Source: Alteribacter aurantiacus DSM 18675 (lineage in GTDB: Bacteria; Bacillota; Bacilli; Bacillales; Salisediminibacteriaceae). Taken from it: a DNA stretch of 64,000 nucleotides. The stretch is from the NCBI RefSeq assembly GCF_000429705.1, contig NZ_AUCJ01000010.1, positions 124,001 to 188,000 on the forward strand, read 5' to 3'. Within the stretch, counting starts at the first letter, position 1, and each line of letters opens with the position of its first letter. A model generated the notes under the pieces. That model had not been told where the DNA came from. It searched no databases and was given only the letters and a program-made list of their open reading frames with translations. Both the position numbers and the translations under genes were made by a program. Below are positions 51,745 through 59,779 of this stretch, one piece after another.

Positions 51745-51993
51745 ATGAAAGCATCTTGGGTTCTTTGGTGGATGACAAACGCTTTTTGGATGGCTCTTTA
51801 TCTTGCAGGTACACTGTTTGTGTTTATGAGAGAGGTTGATGGTACCGGTGCTGTACAAACACCGGGGATCAAATTCATTTCATTTGGAGTGTTAACCGTT
51901 GCTTTTCTAATACCATTAAGTTTTCAAATGGTGTGGCTAGGGATTCATTTATTTGTTGGTAACCAAAAGAAATCATATAAAAAGTCCGCATAG
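51745..51993 (+). CDS. Small DUF3923-like membrane protein
   Basis: An 82-residue protein with two TM helices (about 5-27 and 45-70), an extracytoplasmic loop MREVDGTGAVQTPGIK and a basic cytosolic tail KKSYKKSA. The WWMTNAFWMALYLAG start and the PGIKFISFGVLTVAF segment resemble the DUF3923 family. Function is unknown. GAGGGGAAAAC precedes the ATG. It is monocistronic between the fad and yusI genes. Confidence 0.75.
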   Translation: MKASWVLWWMTNAFWMALYLAGTLFVFMREVDGTGAVQTPGIKFISFGVLTVAFLIPLSFQMVWLGIHLFVGNQKKSYKKSA

Positions 51994-52171
51994 ACGTAGA
52001 GGTGCAATCACCTTTTGAAAGACATCGGATTACTTATAGTGGAGCTTTCTTACCGGACTGACTTGTGATGTTCTTGTTAGTCATAATAAACAGAAGGGAA
52101 TTTGCTTTTAAAAATAGTCGCCACCCTTCATAATAATAAACGAAGTGATCTTATAAAAAGGAGGAATAACG

Positions 52172-52528
52172 TTGAGTGTAACGTTCTATCAATATCCAAA
52201 GTGTGGCACATGCCGCAAAGCAAAAAGTTGGCTTGAAGATCAGGATGTAGCGTTTGAATCGGTTCATATCGTGGAAAAACCACCTACAAAGGGTCAGCTA
52301 AAGGAATTATATGAAATGAGCGGCTTAGAGCTCAAAAAATTCTTTAATACCAGCGGGAAGAAGTACCGAGAGCTAGGTGTGAAGGACCGCATAAAAACGG
52401 ACACGGAAGAGGAGCTTCTTGAATTACTCGCATCTGATGGTATGTTAATTAAACGACCAATCGTCACAGACGGCAAGAAAGTAACGGTTGGGTTTAAAGA
52501 AGAAACATTTGAAGAAGCTTGGGGATAG
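52172..52528 (+). CDS. yusI: Spx/ArsC-family protein YusI
   Basis: A 118-residue thioredoxin-fold protein of the ArsC/Spx/MgsR group. The N-terminal QYPKCGTCRKAKSWL carries a CxxC (Cys11, Cys14) rather than the single catalytic Cys of arsenate reductases. KKFFNTSGKKYRELGVKDRI and the C-terminal MLIKRPIVTDGKKVTVGFKE are family typical. Function is not firmly known; a role as redox regulator or reductase is inferred. TTG 52172 follows AAAGGAGGAA. It precedes gcvH as in B. subtilis. Confidence 0.9.
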   Translation: MSVTFYQYPKCGTCRKAKSWLEDQDVAFESVHIVEKPPTKGQLKELYEMSGLELKKFFNTSGKKYRELGVKDRIKTDTEEELLELLASDGMLIKRPIVTDGKKVTVGFKEETFEEAWG

Positions 52529-52848
52529 TCTGAAGGCATTGAGAAAGTTCGAACGTTACCTTTTTCAATGACTCCTTACCAATGAGCGTAACGGTTGCTT
52601 GTTTTTAAACCTGATACGAGTTGTTTTTTCGTACCACGCGCGCAACCAAGTGGAGCCATTGCTATTTAAATAAAGGCACTGATAAGGTGGGCTTTACTTT
52701 TTAGTGGTTTCGGATAGTCTCTGCTCTTGCTTACAGATGGAAAAGTATACTATAGTTAATGTAGATTGTTTTACACGTGGCACAAACGTACATAATGATT
52801 GCTGTGCCGTAAAATAAGCAGCCAACTTAAACTTGGAGGGAAGCACAC
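52529..52848. other. Spacer between yusI and gcvH
   Basis: Contains a hairpin (CATTGAGAAAG/CTTTTTCAATG, about 52537-52571) that may terminate yusI. A TATACT/TATAGT run (about 52746-52756) is a possible gcvH -10 region. No glycine riboswitch signature was seen. Confidence 0.45.
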
Positions 52849-53232
52849 ATGAGTTTACCAAAAGAATTTAAGTATTCAGAAGAGCACGAGTGGGTGAAAG
52901 ACGAAGGAGACAAAGTCCGTATCGGGATCACAGACTTCGCACAATCCGAACTAGGTGACATCGTATTTGTTGAATTACCAGAAGTAGGCGACGAAGTAGA
53001 AGCTGATGAGCCATTCGGTAGTGTAGAATCCGTCAAGACGGTATCTGAACTTTACGCTCCTGTAAGCGGTAAAGTTGTAGAAGTGAACGAAGAGCTCGAA
53101 GACTCTCCTGAGTTTGTAAACGAATCTCCATACGAAAAAGCATGGATGATCGTTGTGGAACCATCTGATGCTTCAGAAAAAGACAAGCTTATGACAGCAG
53201 AGCAATACGAAGAAATGATTCGCGAAGAATAG
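52849..53232 (+). CDS. gcvH: Glycine cleavage system H protein
   Basis: Lipoyl carrier of the glycine cleavage system; in Bacillus it is also the obligatory first acceptor in lipoate relay to other complexes (known for B. subtilis GcvH). The 127 residues contain SEEHEWVKDEGDKVRIGITD and the lipoylation motif FGSVESVKTVSELYAP with modifiable Lys near 64. GGAGGG precedes the ATG. It is far from gcvT/P genes, as in B. subtilis, which fits its separate lipoylation role. A strong terminator follows. Confidence 0.97.
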   Translation: MSLPKEFKYSEEHEWVKDEGDKVRIGITDFAQSELGDIVFVELPEVGDEVEADEPFGSVESVKTVSELYAPVSGKVVEVNEELEDSPEFVNESPYEKAWMIVVEPSDASEKDKLMTAEQYEEMIREE

Positions 53233-53240
53233 AACGTACT

Positions 53241-53276
53241 AAGAACTGCCTTTTTAAAAAAGGCGGTTCTTTTTTG
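53241..53276 (+). terminator. Terminator after gcvH
   Basis: AAGAACTGCCTTTTT and AAAAAGGCGGTTCTT form a long stem with one G-U, ending in TTTTTTG. Confidence 0.92.
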
Positions 53277-53468
53277 TAAATTGGAAGGGCTAGGGAGTCC
53301 GACCACCTTTGGATCTGTCTTTACAAGTGTTGCACTATTTTTTACTCATAAAAATAGTGCGATTGTGTCATCCTATAGAATAACTGCCCAAAGAACGAAT
53401 TGGCAAGGCACTGTAACTTCGAGTTCACAGGCGCTTGTGCCGGATGAAATGAGGAAGGTGGCGCTAAC

Positions 53469-53780
53469 ATGAATCCGACAGATTCCAGAGATCAAAATCA
53501 AGACAATCGTGTAAAAGAAGACAATCCAACTTTTAATCAGGACAAAATGTACATGGATGTCTCCGACCGAGTGACAGCCCAATTGGACGATGAAGGATAC
53601 ATCACTTTCTATATGGACCAACAAAAAGTCGGTCGATACAAAATGAACGAGCAAACCGATCAATACGAGTTCGCAGAAGAATTTAACGTGTCTGAAGCTT
53701 ATAAAGAAAAACACCCAAGTAAATCGCCTGCAGAAAAGCCTCAATCATATGTAGACGGATGCGACATGGGTTGGTGTTAG
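53469..53780 (+). CDS. yusG: YusG-like protein (DUF2553)
   Basis: A 103-residue acidic protein. The core DVSDRVTAQLDDEGYITFYM, DQQKVGRYKM and the distinctive C-terminal VDGCDMGWC match my recollection of the YusG/DUF2553 family, found beside gcvH in B. subtilis. The first 25 residues are polar and probably disordered. Function is unknown. GAGGAAGGTGGCG precedes the ATG. The assignment rests on the C-terminal motif and synteny. Confidence 0.75.
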   Translation: MNPTDSRDQNQDNRVKEDNPTFNQDKMYMDVSDRVTAQLDDEGYITFYMDQQKVGRYKMNEQTDQYEFAEEFNVSEAYKEKHPSKSPAEKPQSYVDGCDMGWC

Positions 53781-53785
53781 AGACC

Positions 53786-53824
53786 TTAAACAAGCATTGA
53801 GCTAGCTCATTGCTTGTTTTTTTA
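53786..53824 (+). terminator. Terminator after yusG
   Basis: AACAAGCATTGAGC and GCTCATTGCTTGTT form a stem with one mismatch, followed by seven T residues. Confidence 0.92.
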
Positions 53825-54066
53825 TGGGATTACAGGTTACGTGTAAATAGTGGTGGATTGCTCCAGTCTCTCACGACCACTAAGTCCCCGGTCACGAGCA
53901 GTAAGAAAACCATCCTGAGCAACGAAAAACTTCTTTCCAAAACCACCATTTTCCACTATGATTATATTAGTATTTAGGGACGCGAAGTATTGCCTCGATA
54001 AAGAGTAGGGAAATTAAAATAGTGATGAGGGAAACATCTGAACATCGGAATAATTAATGAAGCGGA
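53825..54066. other. Spacer before the second MFS gene
   Basis: No gene was found. ATAGTGG (about 53850) and CCACTAT (about 53955) are complementary and bracket about 100 bases, possibly a worn hairpin repeat, but none of the landmarks of the copy A-D family is present. Confidence 0.35.
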
Positions 54067-54171
54067 TGAAATATACCTAGACTCTTGCGGGATGAAAAGC
54101 GAAGATGAGACCCTTGAGGGCAAAGCCCGAGGAGGTTCAGCCGCTTGAAGTGGAAAGGGAAGTATATTTCA
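54067..54171. repeat. Hairpin intergenic repeat, copy D (diverged)
   Basis: Arms TGAAATATAC (54067) and GTATATTTCA (54162) enclose core landmarks GACTCTTGCGGGATG, GAGACCC, GGGCAAAGCCCGAGGAGGTT and GTGGAAAGGGAAG. The arms differ completely from copies A-C yet are perfectly complementary. Confidence 0.82.
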
Positions 54172-54270
54172 GGAGCGATTATTTTCCACATTTGTTCGGA
54201 TTCTCTTTCATTAGATTCTTTTGTCCTTTTCTCATCATACAGGCAACGAGCGAGACGGGGAGTGGCTTTT

Positions 54271-55545
54271 GTGGGAAGGTTCGTTGGGGAATGGAAAGAC
54301 CAGTTTAAAGTGTACAACAAGAATGTACGCTATTTTCTCCTTGCATCGGCATTAGCTAATGTTGGGATGGGGATTTTCATGATCATCTACAACTATTACA
54401 TTAGAGAGCTTGGTTTTGATGATTCTGTAAACGGTCGAGTCATTGCCATGCAGTCCATGGCGACGGCTCTATTGCTTTTGCCAGCAGGACTAATGAGTGA
54501 CCGTTATGGTAGAAAAAGAGTGATTGTCATTGGTGCTATTTTTGCAGCGATGAGCTTATTGCTTAGGTCTGTGTTATCCATGGAGGAAATGCTCTTAGCA
54601 GCAGCTTTTATGACAGGCATGTTCATGTCCTTCATACAAGTATCGTCGATTCCCCTTCTTGCTGAAAACTCCACCGAGAAGCAACGGGTTCATTTGTTTA
54701 GCTTCAACTTTGCGATCATTATGCTTGCGAACGTTGTTGGTAACTTATTAGGGGGAACATTGAGCGACTTTTTGACCCACATAATCGGCTTAAGCGGGCT
54801 GTGGAGCATTCGGATCACTCTTTTGGTTGGAGCCGTGTTCTTTTTTACTGCCCTTCTTCCAATCGCAAAGATAAATGAAGAGAGAAAGTTGTTCGTAAGA
54901 AACGATCAACAACGATCGTTAAAGAAGTTATTCACGACTCATAAACACGGGATAAAAATCATCTTGCTTTTTGCTGTCGCACAGATGATCATAGGGTTCG
55001 GTTCAGGGCTTGTTATCCCTTATTTAAACTTGTATTTCGTCGATCGATTTGAAATTTCGCATTCCCTTGTAGGTCTTATTCTTTCCATGGGGCAGCTCAT
55101 GACAGCCGTAGCGATGATGATTGGACCTGCTGTAGTTAGGAAGTACGGAGAGGTGAGGGCGGTTGTGATACTCCAGCTTTCTTCCATTCCGTTCTTGTTG
55201 ATTACCGCTTTCACGGAGAACATATGGTTTGCCGTTTTTGGCTTCCTTTTCCGACAAGCGCTTATGAACGCAGGAAATCCAATCCAGATGTCTCTTATGA
55301 TGAGAAGTGTTGATGACTCGATAAAAGGTCTGGCGAACTCTGTTGGGCAAGCCGTGTTTCAGCTTGGGTGGGCGGTAATGGGCCCAGTTTCAACAACATT
55401 GGTTATGGTATATGGCGCTTATTCCGGATACGCCATTGTGTTTTCCATCACGAGTGTCCTTTATGTGATTGGTACAGTGTATTTCTTCATTGTTTTCCGA
55501 AAACCGATAACAAATAAAAATAATCACCAATCTTTGACAGCTTAA
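54271..55545 (+). CDS. MFS transporter
   Basis: A 424-residue twelve-TM major facilitator. After an amphipathic start (GRFVGEWKDQFKVYNKNVRY) TM1 begins with FLLASALANVGMGIFMIIYN. The loop MSDRYGRKRVIVIG is the canonical MFS motif A (GxxSDRxGRKxxxxxG), and a second-half VGLILSMGQLMTAVAM follows. The substrate is unknown. GTG 54271 lies about eight bases after ACGGGGAG. Longer in-frame starts from 54145 run through repeat copy D and are rejected. No B. subtilis counterpart is known at this position, so it is an insertion into the yus cluster. Confidence 0.85.
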   Translation: MGRFVGEWKDQFKVYNKNVRYFLLASALANVGMGIFMIIYNYYIRELGFDDSVNGRVIAMQSMATALLLLPAGLMSDRYGRKRVIVIGAIFAAMSLLLRSVLSMEEMLLAAAFMTGMFMSFIQVSSIPLLAENSTEKQRVHLFSFNFAIIMLANVVGNLLGGTLSDFLTHIIGLSGLWSIRITLLVGAVFFFTALLPIAKINEERKLFVRNDQQRSLKKLFTTHKHGIKIILLFAVAQMIIGFGSGLVIPYLNLYFVDRFEISHSLVGLILSMGQLMTAVAMMIGPAVVRKYGEVRAVVILQLSSIPFLLITAFTENIWFAVFGFLFRQALMNAGNPIQMSLMMRSVDDSIKGLANSVGQAVFQLGWAVMGPVSTTLVMVYGAYSGYAIVFSITSVLYVIGTVYFFIVFRKPITNKNNHQSLTA

Positions 55546-55609
55546 AGGTATTTGCATACGGGTAGCGAATATGGACTGTTAGGACGGAAAAATGAGGCGG
55601 TGATGGTCC

Positions 55610-55957
55610 GTGAAAACTCTGCTTACTTCATCGATAAAGCGTATGAGGAAAACAGAAAACCTGTTAGGCCTGCTGGACGAAATGACTCTTGACGTCTGTC
55701 TGATTTGCAATGACGAAAGCTGGCTGTTATCGTTGAATGGCAATACCATTTCCATTTCACAATACGATAACGAGATTAGCCAAGTGACCATTCATGGAGA
55801 TCAAAAGGCGATGAAGACCTTGTTTGATGGTGAAGACTTCTTATTATCTTTGCGAAAAAGAGGCGAGCTGTCCGTGAGTGGTCGGTTGAGAGATTTGCTC
55901 CTATTAGAGTCTCTCTGGTATTTGAGTAAAGACATGCGGTTGAATGAAAAGAGTTGA
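55610..55957 (+). CDS. yusD: SCP2-like protein YusD
   Basis: A 115-residue protein with a sterol-carrier-protein-2-like pattern: WLLSLNGNTISISQYDNE, ISQVTIHGDQKAMKTLFDGE and LRKRGELSVSGRLRDLLLLESL (the typical strand-helix end). In B. subtilis yusD lies next to metNPQ, as here. Function is unknown; lipid or acyl-CoA binding is a family-based guess. The start is GTG 55610 after GAGGCGGTG. The 3' end overlaps the -35 box of the met promoter. Confidence 0.75.
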   Translation: MKTLLTSSIKRMRKTENLLGLLDEMTLDVCLICNDESWLLSLNGNTISISQYDNEISQVTIHGDQKAMKTLFDGEDFLLSLRKRGELSVSGRLRDLLLLESLWYLSKDMRLNEKS

Positions 55958-55982
55958 CACTCTTTTTTCCCCATGATAACAT
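55954..55982 (+). promoter_or_regulatory. Promoter of the metNPQ operon
   Basis: TTGACA (55954-55959), a 17-bp spacer, and TAACAT (55977-55982) preceded by TG as an extended -10. Confidence 0.75.
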
Positions 55983-56025
55983 TCATTTCAGTATCACAGT
56001 AAAGCGATAAACTAATTTCATAGAT

Positions 56026-56192
56026 TTCTCTTATCAAGAGAGGTGGAGGGACAGGCCCGATGAAACCCGGCAACCGCTGATTCGCGTGATCAGAAGGTGC
56101 CAAATCCTACAAAGCGATTGCTTTGAAAGATGAGAGAAAGGTTCTTTACATTGCAAACCTTTCTGCTCATCTGATAGCAGAAAGGTTTTTTT
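56026..56192 (+). promoter_or_regulatory. SAM-I (S-box) riboswitch with terminator
   Basis: P1 TCTCTTATC/GATGAGAGA surrounds the S-box core AGAGGTGGAGGGACAGGCCC, GATGAAACCCGGCAACC and the AAGGTGCCAAATCC segment. Downstream AACCTTTCTGCT/AGCAGAAAGGTT with TTTTTTT (56156-56190) is the terminator, and AGAAAGGTT before it can compete as antiterminator. High SAM should end transcription before metN. Confidence 0.96.
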
Positions 56193-56277
56193 GTTTATAC
56201 TCTTCAAATCGATTGCATACTAAAACGAACACAAAGATGTGTCGTGACCGTCATCAAGGCATTGGAGGTTAGCACGA

Positions 56278-57303
56278 ATGATTGAATTAAAAGGAATTCA
56301 AAAGTTATTTCAAACCAAAGACGGGCAAGTGACTGCCGTCGACAACGTGAATTTAACGATTGATAAAGGTGAAATATTCGGCGTGATTGGATATAGTGGC
56401 GCCGGTAAAAGTACATTGATTCGCATGTTGAATATGCTTGAAAGGCCTACATCCGGAGACGTGATCTTGGATGAAAAAGATATGGGTTCTCTATCGCAAA
56501 GCGATCTTAGGTTTGCTAGGCAAGGAATCGGGATGATCTTTCAACACTTCAACCTACTTTGGAGTCGGACGGTGAGAGACAACATTGCTTTCCCTTTGGA
56601 AATTGCAGGTGTTTCGAAGGAAGAACGAAATAAACGAGTGGATGAGTTAATCAAGCTAGTAGGTCTTGAGGGAAGGGGGGGCTCGTATCCTTCACAATTG
56701 AGTGGTGGACAAAAGCAGCGTGTAGGAATTGCCCGAGCCCTTGCAAACAACCCGAAAGTACTTCTGTGTGATGAAGCAACATCCGCGTTGGACCCGAAAA
56801 CCACCGATTCCATTTTGGACCTTCTTGTTGATATCAATGAGAAGTTGGGGCTTACGATCGTGCTAATTACCCATGAAATGCACGTAATAAGGAAGATCTG
56901 TCATCGCGTAGCGGTTATGGAAAACGGACAAGTCGTTGAAGAAGGCGATGTTCTCGATGTGTTTAAGCACCCTAAAGAAGAAATGACGAAAGAATTTGTG
57001 AAGCAAGTAACAGAACCTGAAGAAACGGAAAAATCCCTTGAACACTTATTTGGTGAAAAAGGAATTGGGCAAGTGTTGCAGCTTACGTTTGTAGGAAACG
57101 ATGTAACAAAGCATCTGATCACCGATCTGATAAGAACCTACAATGTCACGATCAATATTCTTCAAGGTAAAATATCATCTACACAAAATGGTGCATATGG
57201 ATCTTTATTTATCGGCATTGACGGTGAACCAGAAGAGTTAACTAAGGTGATTGATCATATCAAGAAAGAACAAGTGGAAGTGGAGGTGATTCACGGTGGC
57301 TGA
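56278..57303 (+). CDS. metN: Methionine ABC importer ATPase MetN
   Basis: ATPase of the D/L-methionine importer, 341 residues. Walker A is GYSGAGKST (about 37-45), the signature is QLSGGQKQRVGIARAL, Walker B is VLLCDEATSALDP, and switch His is in ITHEMHVI. The C-terminal NIL domain (about 260-340) binds methionine and mediates transinhibition in characterised MetN proteins. GGAGGTTAGC precedes the ATG. It overlaps metP by eight bases and lies downstream of the SAM riboswitch. Confidence 0.96.
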   Translation: MIELKGIQKLFQTKDGQVTAVDNVNLTIDKGEIFGVIGYSGAGKSTLIRMLNMLERPTSGDVILDEKDMGSLSQSDLRFARQGIGMIFQHFNLLWSRTVRDNIAFPLEIAGVSKEERNKRVDELIKLVGLEGRGGSYPSQLSGGQKQRVGIARALANNPKVLLCDEATSALDPKTTDSILDLLVDINEKLGLTIVLITHEMHVIRKICHRVAVMENGQVVEEGDVLDVFKHPKEEMTKEFVKQVTEPEETEKSLEHLFGEKGIGQVLQLTFVGNDVTKHLITDLIRTYNVTINILQGKISSTQNGAYGSLFIGIDGEPEELTKVIDHIKKEQVEVEVIHGG

Positions 57304-57964
57304 AATCTTCTTTCCTAATGTAAACTGGGATCGCCTATGGGATGCAACAGTTGAGACACTGTATATGACCGGGATGAGCGTGGTTTTCACCTTCCTCTTT
57401 GGTACGATCCTTGGGTTGGTGCTCTTCTTGACGAGTAAAGACAACATGTGGGAAAACCGTATAATCCATGGAATAACCGCAGCGTTTGTGAACATTTTTC
57501 GCTCTATTCCATTTATCATCCTGATCGTTCTATTGATTCCATTTACAAGAGCGATTGTAGGGTCCATGCTTGGACCGTCCGCAGCGTTGCCAGCACTGAT
57601 CATTGGAGCTGCGCCATTCTACGCACGTATGGTAGAAATCGCTCTTCGTGAAATTGATAAAGGTGTAATTGAAGCCTCTCGATCCATGGGGGCATCCAAT
57701 AAAGAAATCATATTTAAAGTATTACTACCTGAGTCTATGCCAGCCTTAGTATCTGGAATTACAGTCACGTCCATTGCCCTGGTAAGTTACACAGCGATGG
57801 CCGGATTTATTGGAGCCGGTGGCCTGGGAGACATGGCCTTTAGAGAAGGATTTCAACGAAGAAATGAAGATGTAACGTTGATGGCGACGATTGTCATTTT
57901 ACTGATCGTATTTGCGGTACAGTTCATTGGCGATCGCCTGACTCATAAATTGGACAAGCGATAA
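57296..57964 (+). CDS. metP: Methionine ABC importer permease
   Basis: MetI-type permease with five TM helices, 222 residues. The coupling loop REIDKGVIEASRSMGASNKE (about 120-140) has the EAA pattern. RSIPFIILIVLLIPFTRAIVG and the GAGGLGDMAFREGFQR loop are typical of the methionine family. GTG 57296 overlaps metN, with GGAGGTGATTC inside the metN 3' end. Confidence 0.96.
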   Translation: MAEIFFPNVNWDRLWDATVETLYMTGMSVVFTFLFGTILGLVLFLTSKDNMWENRIIHGITAAFVNIFRSIPFIILIVLLIPFTRAIVGSMLGPSAALPALIIGAAPFYARMVEIALREIDKGVIEASRSMGASNKEIIFKVLLPESMPALVSGITVTSIALVSYTAMAGFIGAGGLGDMAFREGFQRRNEDVTLMATIVILLIVFAVQFIGDRLTHKLDKR

Positions 57965-57987
57965 AAAACAATTGGGGGTAAAAGATT

Positions 57988-58839
57988 ATGAAAACGTACG
58001 TTAAAGGATTATCTTTAGCAGCATTATCACTAGGAGTATTAGCAGCATGCGGGACTGATGAGGAAGGTGGAGACGGAGCTGGAGGAGACGAAGCAGGTTC
58101 TTCAGAACTTCGAATCGGAGCTTCAAACATTCCTCACGCTGAAATTTTGGAGTTTGCCGCACCACTTCTAGAGGAAGAAGGAATTGAACTGGATATTGTT
58201 CCTTTCCAAGATTACATCTTGCCGAACGAAGCTCTTGCTGACGGTGAAATTGATGCAAACTACTTCCAGCACGTTCCTTATCTTGAATCTCAAATGGAAG
58301 ACAACGACAACTATGATTTCGTAGATGCTGGCGGGATTCACATTGAGCCAATTGGAATCTATTCTCAAGAATACTCAAGTTTGGATGAGCTTCCTCAAGG
58401 GGCAGACATCATCATGTCAAGCTCTGTTGCCGATCACGGTCGTATCCTTATGATGCTTGAAGAAGAGGGCCTGATTACCCTTGAAGAAGATGCAGGTATC
58501 GGAGCGACGCTTGATGATATCGCAGAGAATCCGAATGACTTCAACTTCCGCGACAATGTTGAAGCTGCGATGCTACCAGCCTCTTATGAAAACGGTGAGG
58601 GTGATGCGGTATTAATCAACTCCAACTATGCACTTGATGCGGGATTAAATCCCCTTGAAGATGCCATTGCTATGGAGTCTGCAGACCTTGATAACCCTTA
58701 TGTAAACATCATTGCTGTACGTAGTGAAGATGAAGGTTCTGAAGAAATTGCTAAACTTGTAGAAGTTCTTCGTTCTGAAGAAGTTCGCGACTTCATCTTG
58801 GAGCAATATGACGGAGCAGTTGTACCAGCTGGAGAATAA
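57988..58839 (+). CDS. metQ: Methionine-binding lipoprotein MetQ
   Basis: NlpA-family receptor of the methionine importer, 283 residues. Signal peptide MKTYVKGLSLAALSLGVLAAC has lipobox LAAC. A short Gly/Glu/Asp-rich linker is followed by IGASNIPHAEILEFAAPLLE, DGEIDANYFQHVPYLES (typical of MetQ) and VNIIAVRSEDEGSEEIAKLV. TTGGGGGTAAAAG precedes the ATG. It ends the met operon, followed by a terminator. Confidence 0.96.
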   Translation: MKTYVKGLSLAALSLGVLAACGTDEEGGDGAGGDEAGSSELRIGASNIPHAEILEFAAPLLEEEGIELDIVPFQDYILPNEALADGEIDANYFQHVPYLESQMEDNDNYDFVDAGGIHIEPIGIYSQEYSSLDELPQGADIIMSSSVADHGRILMMLEEEGLITLEEDAGIGATLDDIAENPNDFNFRDNVEAAMLPASYENGEGDAVLINSNYALDAGLNPLEDAIAMESADLDNPYVNIIAVRSEDEGSEEIAKLVEVLRSEEVRDFILEQYDGAVVPAGE

Positions 58840-58846
58840 TCGCTTT

Positions 58847-58880
58847 TTAACCGCCTTCCTATTTTGGGAGGCGGTTTTGT
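58847..58880 (+). terminator. Terminator of the met operon
   Basis: AACCGCCT and AGGCGGTT arms around TCCTATTTTGGG, followed by TTGTT. Confidence 0.85.
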
Positions 58881-58952
58881 TATGGGTTGAAGGAAGGGGC
58901 GAAGGGAAGGGGCGTTGTCGAATGGTGACAAATTCTCTTTAAATCAGTAAAA

Positions 58953-59028
58953 AGTCTTCATAAAGTATTGAAAGTTCTTCATAAATGACCCCTAGTTCAT
59001 CATAAAAGAGTAAAACTTCTCCATAACA
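58953..59028. repeat. Tandem array with a 21-bp period
   Basis: CATAA within an AGTTCTTCATAAA-like unit recurs at 58959, 58980, 59001 and 59022, each exactly 21 bases apart. Looser copies of the same word (TCCTCATAAATTCTTCA) follow at about 59056-59072. It lies about 75 bases downstream of the metQ terminator, with no open frame of note. Confidence 0.8.
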
Positions 59029-59123
59029 CACGAACACCCAAACATCATCACCAATTCCTCATAAATTCTTCACCGAAAACTCATACTAAACGATGTGAAA
59101 TGACATTAAGGAGATGACTGAAA

Positions 59124-59498
59124 ATGGATCAGCAAAATCATCAATCAATGAACACAATTCAGCAAGCGCTACATGATTATAAAATGGGAGTAGGCCATTT
59201 CGCCGAACAAATGCCAGACATTGCGCACAAATACAGTGCGTTTACTGAAGCATGTTTTGAAGCCGGTGAATTATCACAAAAAGAAAAGCAACTTATCGCA
59301 TTAGGCATTGCTCTTTATTCTCAAGATGAGTATTGCATTATTTACCACACAAAAGGATGCCTTGATCAAGGGTGTTCTCAAAAAGAAATCCTTGAGGCTG
59401 TGGCGGTTACAGGTGCATTTGGGGGAGGCGCAGCAATGAGCCAAGCAGTTACCCTTGTTGAGCAGTGTTTGACAGAGCTTGATATCCAACCTCACTAA
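59124..59498 (+). CDS. Carboxymuconolactone decarboxylase/AhpD-family protein (YurZ-like)
   Basis: A 124-residue all-helical CMD-family protein. LSQKEKQLIALGIALYSQDEYCIIYHTKGC corresponds to the family core, in which AhpD members carry CxxC; here it is CIIYH, Cys followed by His four residues on, with more Cys at LDQGC. The peroxidase-reductase dithiol is therefore lacking in its standard form. B. subtilis yurZ, also a CMD protein, lies next to the suf operon, matching this location. AAGGAGATGAC precedes the ATG. A redox role near Fe-S assembly is inference. Confidence 0.85.
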   Translation: MDQQNHQSMNTIQQALHDYKMGVGHFAEQMPDIAHKYSAFTEACFEAGELSQKEKQLIALGIALYSQDEYCIIYHTKGCLDQGCSQKEILEAVAVTGAFGGGAAMSQAVTLVEQCLTELDIQPH

Positions 59499-59779
59499 CT
59501 AAAAATGGAAATTAAATGGAATGGTTCATGAGGAAAACAGCGCTTTTCGGTGAAAAACAGAAGAAATAAAGAGATGTGTACGTTCATCGATCTTTGTATT
59601 GAATTTTCTAACAATTTGGGGCGGTATTCCTTCTCAGGCACTTTGGTGATTGTAAATCAACGTGGTAAAATTCGTAGTATGTTAAAAAGATCACATAAAA
59701 ACAAGTTTACACTACTTCTAAAAGAGGTACTACAACCTTGTTAGATCTTTTGACCAATAAAATGCGAAAGGGTTGATTT

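Noticed and set aside
52529..52848. Glycine riboswitch upstream of gcvH
   Set aside because: No tandem glycine-aptamer motifs were recognised; gcvH here is separate from gcvT/P.
53281..53472. 63-codon frame between gcvH and yusG
   Set aside because: Lacks a ribosome site and plausible composition; it appears to be the yusG leader.
54145..54270. Longer N-terminus for the MFS protein at 54271
   Set aside because: The extension is encoded partly by hairpin repeat copy D, lacks a ribosome site and is not membrane-protein-like.
59550..59744. 64-codon frame after the CMD gene
   Set aside because: No ribosome site, random composition, no similarity recognised; the 59499-59779 spacer otherwise shows nothing definite.
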